Shown here: piece after piece, positions 35,403-36,858 of the stretch
Numbering within the stretch: the first letter of the stretch is position 1
How the letters are laid out: each line of letters starts with the position of its first letter
From: CAZCAC01 sp964496575
Lineage (GTDB): Bacteria > Planctomycetota > UBA1135 > GCA-002686595
Direction: 5' to 3'
Assembly (NCBI GenBank): GCA_964496575.1
Contig: CAZCAC010000085.1
Coordinates: forward strand, 1 to 36,858
DNA length: 36,858 nucleotides
Made by a program: the position numbers and the translations under genes
The notes under the pieces: model-generated
Database searches by the model: none
Seen by the model: only the letters and a program-made list of their open reading frames with translations
What the model was told of the DNA's origin: nothing

Positions 35403-36734
35403 ATGCAGACCATGTTCCCCGGCAGCCACCTCCTCCCGTTCTTCCTCCCGCTTCTTCTGCCCCTCCAGGACGGCAGCGCGACCGCCGACGATTCCGCGAA
35501 GGTCGTGGTGGCGAGCGACGGCCCGGCGCCGGAAGAACCCACCCCGCCGCCCGTGGCGCAGCCGACCGAGCACTCCGCCGCCTGGCTCGGTATCGTCGGC
35601 GAACCCTGGCGCTCCATCGACGATCCCGAAGCGCGCACCCTCCCCGGCCCCCTGAGCAAGCTCCCCGGGAAGCGGGAGGCGGTCTTCGAGTCGCTGGCCA
35701 GCCCCCGGTTCCTCATCGTGCGTCACCACTCGGAGGTCGAGGACGCGATCGACGCCTTCGTGCAGGACGAAGAGTCGATGAATCGCCCGGGGGGGGAGCT
35801 CATCCCCCTCGCCGATCGAGCCCTCGAGGGAATGGACGGCGAGCCGCTGGTGTTCGACTGCGAGTGGATCTGGGGCTCCATCACCTCGCGGATCTCGGCG
35901 ATCTACGTCCCCATCGAGAGTGGTCGCCTGCGTAGCCTCTGGCTGGTGACCGCCGAGGACACCCCCTTCGAGACGCTGCAGGCCGAGCTGGAGGCCACCC
36001 TGCTGCGACTCGACGAACCTTCCACCCCCGCTCTTCCCGAGCGCTACTCGGCGCTCCTGAACGATCACACGATCTCCTTCAATCTATGCTTCGCCGACGA
36101 GATCCGGCTTCGGCCCGTGGAGATGGTCGAGGCGGATCACGCGGACTTCGTGCATCAGATCCTCGCGGAGAACACCGAGTTCTTCGGCTCGCATGCCCGG
36201 CAGTGGCAGGACGAGGAGCGCGGAACGAAGCTCTCCTACCAGGTCGTGGTTCACGACCTCAACCTCGGGCCCGACCCGGCCTTTCTGCACTGGTTGTCCA
36301 GCGTGTTCCAGCTCTATCTGCGCGAGGACAAGGAGAAAGGGGACGTCCCGGTGGAGCTGATTCACCTCGAGCGAGCCCGCACCGAGGTCGTGGACGACCA
36401 GACCCTGAAGCGACACTTCGAGAACAACGTACGAGCATCGGCGGCGGGCGTCATCCTCGAGGTCGTACTGCCCCGATCACCGTACGCGCGTGCCCGGCGG
36501 CTGAGCTGGGTGCGGGCGAAGGAGGACGGGTCGCAGCTCTTTTCGCGGGCGTGGTCGATGGAACTGCGTCACTATCACCGTGTCCGGGGCGAGATCGTGA
36601 CCCGGGTGGCCGTGGTGATGCTCCGGGCGGAAGCCCGGTCGCAGGCCGATATCGACCTCATGGAGGCAAACCTCGACTTTGCCTCGCAGCCCCTCGATCG
36701 AACCGGCCGCTTCCCGGTTCGGGGATCCAGATAA
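35403..36734 (+). CDS. Exported protein of unknown function
   Basis: A 443-residue protein I cannot assign to a family. The N-terminus MQTMFPGSHLLPFFLPLLLP is a signal peptide, followed by a Pro/Glu/Ala-rich stretch to about residue 55. The rest reads as a soluble mixed alpha/beta protein with a near-repeated design: LWLVTAEDTPFETLQAELEA around residue 180, and VVMLRAEARSQADIDLMEAN near the end, suggest two related halves. No metal or catalytic motif was recognised. The ATG at 35403 could be replaced by the ATG at 35412 (MFPGSH) without losing the signal peptide. The upstream gap of 232 bases is shared with the divergent M14 peptidase gene; it holds a small GGGGC/GCCCC hairpin near 35197 and no clear promoter. 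Confidence 0.75.
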   Translation: MQTMFPGSHLLPFFLPLLLPLQDGSATADDSAKVVVASDGPAPEEPTPPPVAQPTEHSAAWLGIVGEPWRSIDDPEARTLPGPLSKLPGKREAVFESLASPRFLIVRHHSEVEDAIDAFVQDEESMNRPGGELIPLADRALEGMDGEPLVFDCEWIWGSITSRISAIYVPIESGRLRSLWLVTAEDTPFETLQAELEATLLRLDEPSTPALPERYSALLNDHTISFNLCFADEIRLRPVEMVEADHADFVHQILAENTEFFGSHARQWQDEERGTKLSYQVVVHDLNLGPDPAFLHWLSSVFQLYLREDKEKGDVPVELIHLERARTEVVDDQTLKRHFENNVRASAAGVILEVVLPRSPYARARRLSWVRAKEDGSQLFSRAWSMELRHYHRVRGEIVTRVAVVMLRAEARSQADIDLMEANLDFASQPLDRTGRFPVRGSR

Positions 36735-36796
36735 CCACAGAGTCCAGAACCAGAGATCAACCACAGAGGACACAGAGGACACAGAGGACACAGAGA
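36733..36796 (+). repeat. CACAGAGGA 9-bp tandem repeat tract
   Basis: Nearly four copies of CACAGAGGA run at 36762-36796, and the flank AACCACAGAG also occurs at 36733-36742. The tract begins just after the preceding stop codon, and from here to the edge the base composition is clearly less GC-rich. I know similar CACAGAGGA-type repeats from many environmental bacterial genomes, usually between genes; their role is not settled. Confidence 0.8.
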
Positions 36797-36812
36797 TCGG
36801 AGCAAGGAGAAG

Positions 36813-36858
36813 ATGGCAAAGAAGAAGACAAGGCATCGCCCAGTAATAATACATTCCA
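36813..36858 (+). CDS. Possible start of a further gene, cut by the window edge
   Basis: An ATG at 36813 opens a frame that stays open to the end of the window and begins MAKKKTRHRPVIIHS. AAGGAG at 36804-36809 lies three bases upstream, a usable but tight ribosome binding site. Only 15 residues are visible, Lys/Arg-rich at first, so no family can be named and the frame may be chance. Confidence 0.3.
   Translation, partial: MAKKKTRHRPVIIHS

Noticed and set aside
36477..36854. Minus-strand open frame with a Val-Ser-Ser repeat at the right edge
   Set aside because: The repeat residues are the translation of the CACAGAGGA tract, and the rest overlaps the exported protein gene on the other strand.

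Overview
The window is uniformly GC-rich, densely coded DNA that looks chromosomal and most probably comes from a member of the Planctomycetota. The case rests on family content: an ECF-like sigma factor next to a Ser/Thr kinase with TPR repeats, kinases fused to formylglycine-generating-enzyme-like (FGE-like) domains, Tat-type Gfo/Idh/MocA oxidoreductases, DUF3179, HEAT-repeat proteins, and secreted repeat proteins ending in a W-[FY]-R motif domain that I recognise from planctomycete proteomes. No rRNA, tRNA, CRISPR array, transposase or phage gene was seen.

Layout. 1-81: part of a hairpin-bearing 47-bp repeat. 82-3977 (+): B12-binding radical SAM enzyme, membrane-anchored SRPBCC protein, FecCD-type permease and its ATPase, the last three with overlapping ends. 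3999-6365 (-): orphan response regulator and a secreted M43 metalloprotease. 6673-8511 (+): asparagine synthetase. 8603-13135 (+): a tightly packed run of Tat-exported Gfo/Idh/MocA oxidoreductase, HEAT-repeat protein and DUF3179 protein; the first two each carry an apparent single-base deletion. 13140-17339 (-): sigma factor and kinase-TPR operon, with a divergent kinase-less membrane protein at 17460-18635. 18657-21301: ComEC-like metallo-beta-lactamase protein, a truncated O-methyltransferase remnant and a GPP34 (GOLPH3-like) protein. 21386-25959 (-): beta-propeller protein with exact 48-residue repeats, long-form urocanate hydratase and a second ECF sigma factor. 26156-27748 (+): secreted Kelch-like protein. 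27875-33330 (+): two overlapping kinase-FGE genes, the first a clear pseudokinase and the second with an intact catalytic set. 33347-35170 (-): M14 metallopeptidase. 35403-36734 (+): unknown exported protein. The right edge has 9-bp CACAGAGGA tandem repeats and possibly the start of another gene.

How the genes may work together. Two themes recur. One is membrane signalling built from related parts: sigma factors, an active kinase-TPR, an active kinase-FGE, a pseudokinase-FGE, and a protein that keeps only the N-terminal motif, membrane anchor and linker of that family. The other is export: three unrelated secreted proteins (protease, propeller, Kelch) share one C-terminal module, which may be a sorting or anchoring domain. 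The pseudokinase/kinase pair and the shared C-terminal module are the best candidates for undescribed biology. Everything here comes from reading the sequence; no searches were run.
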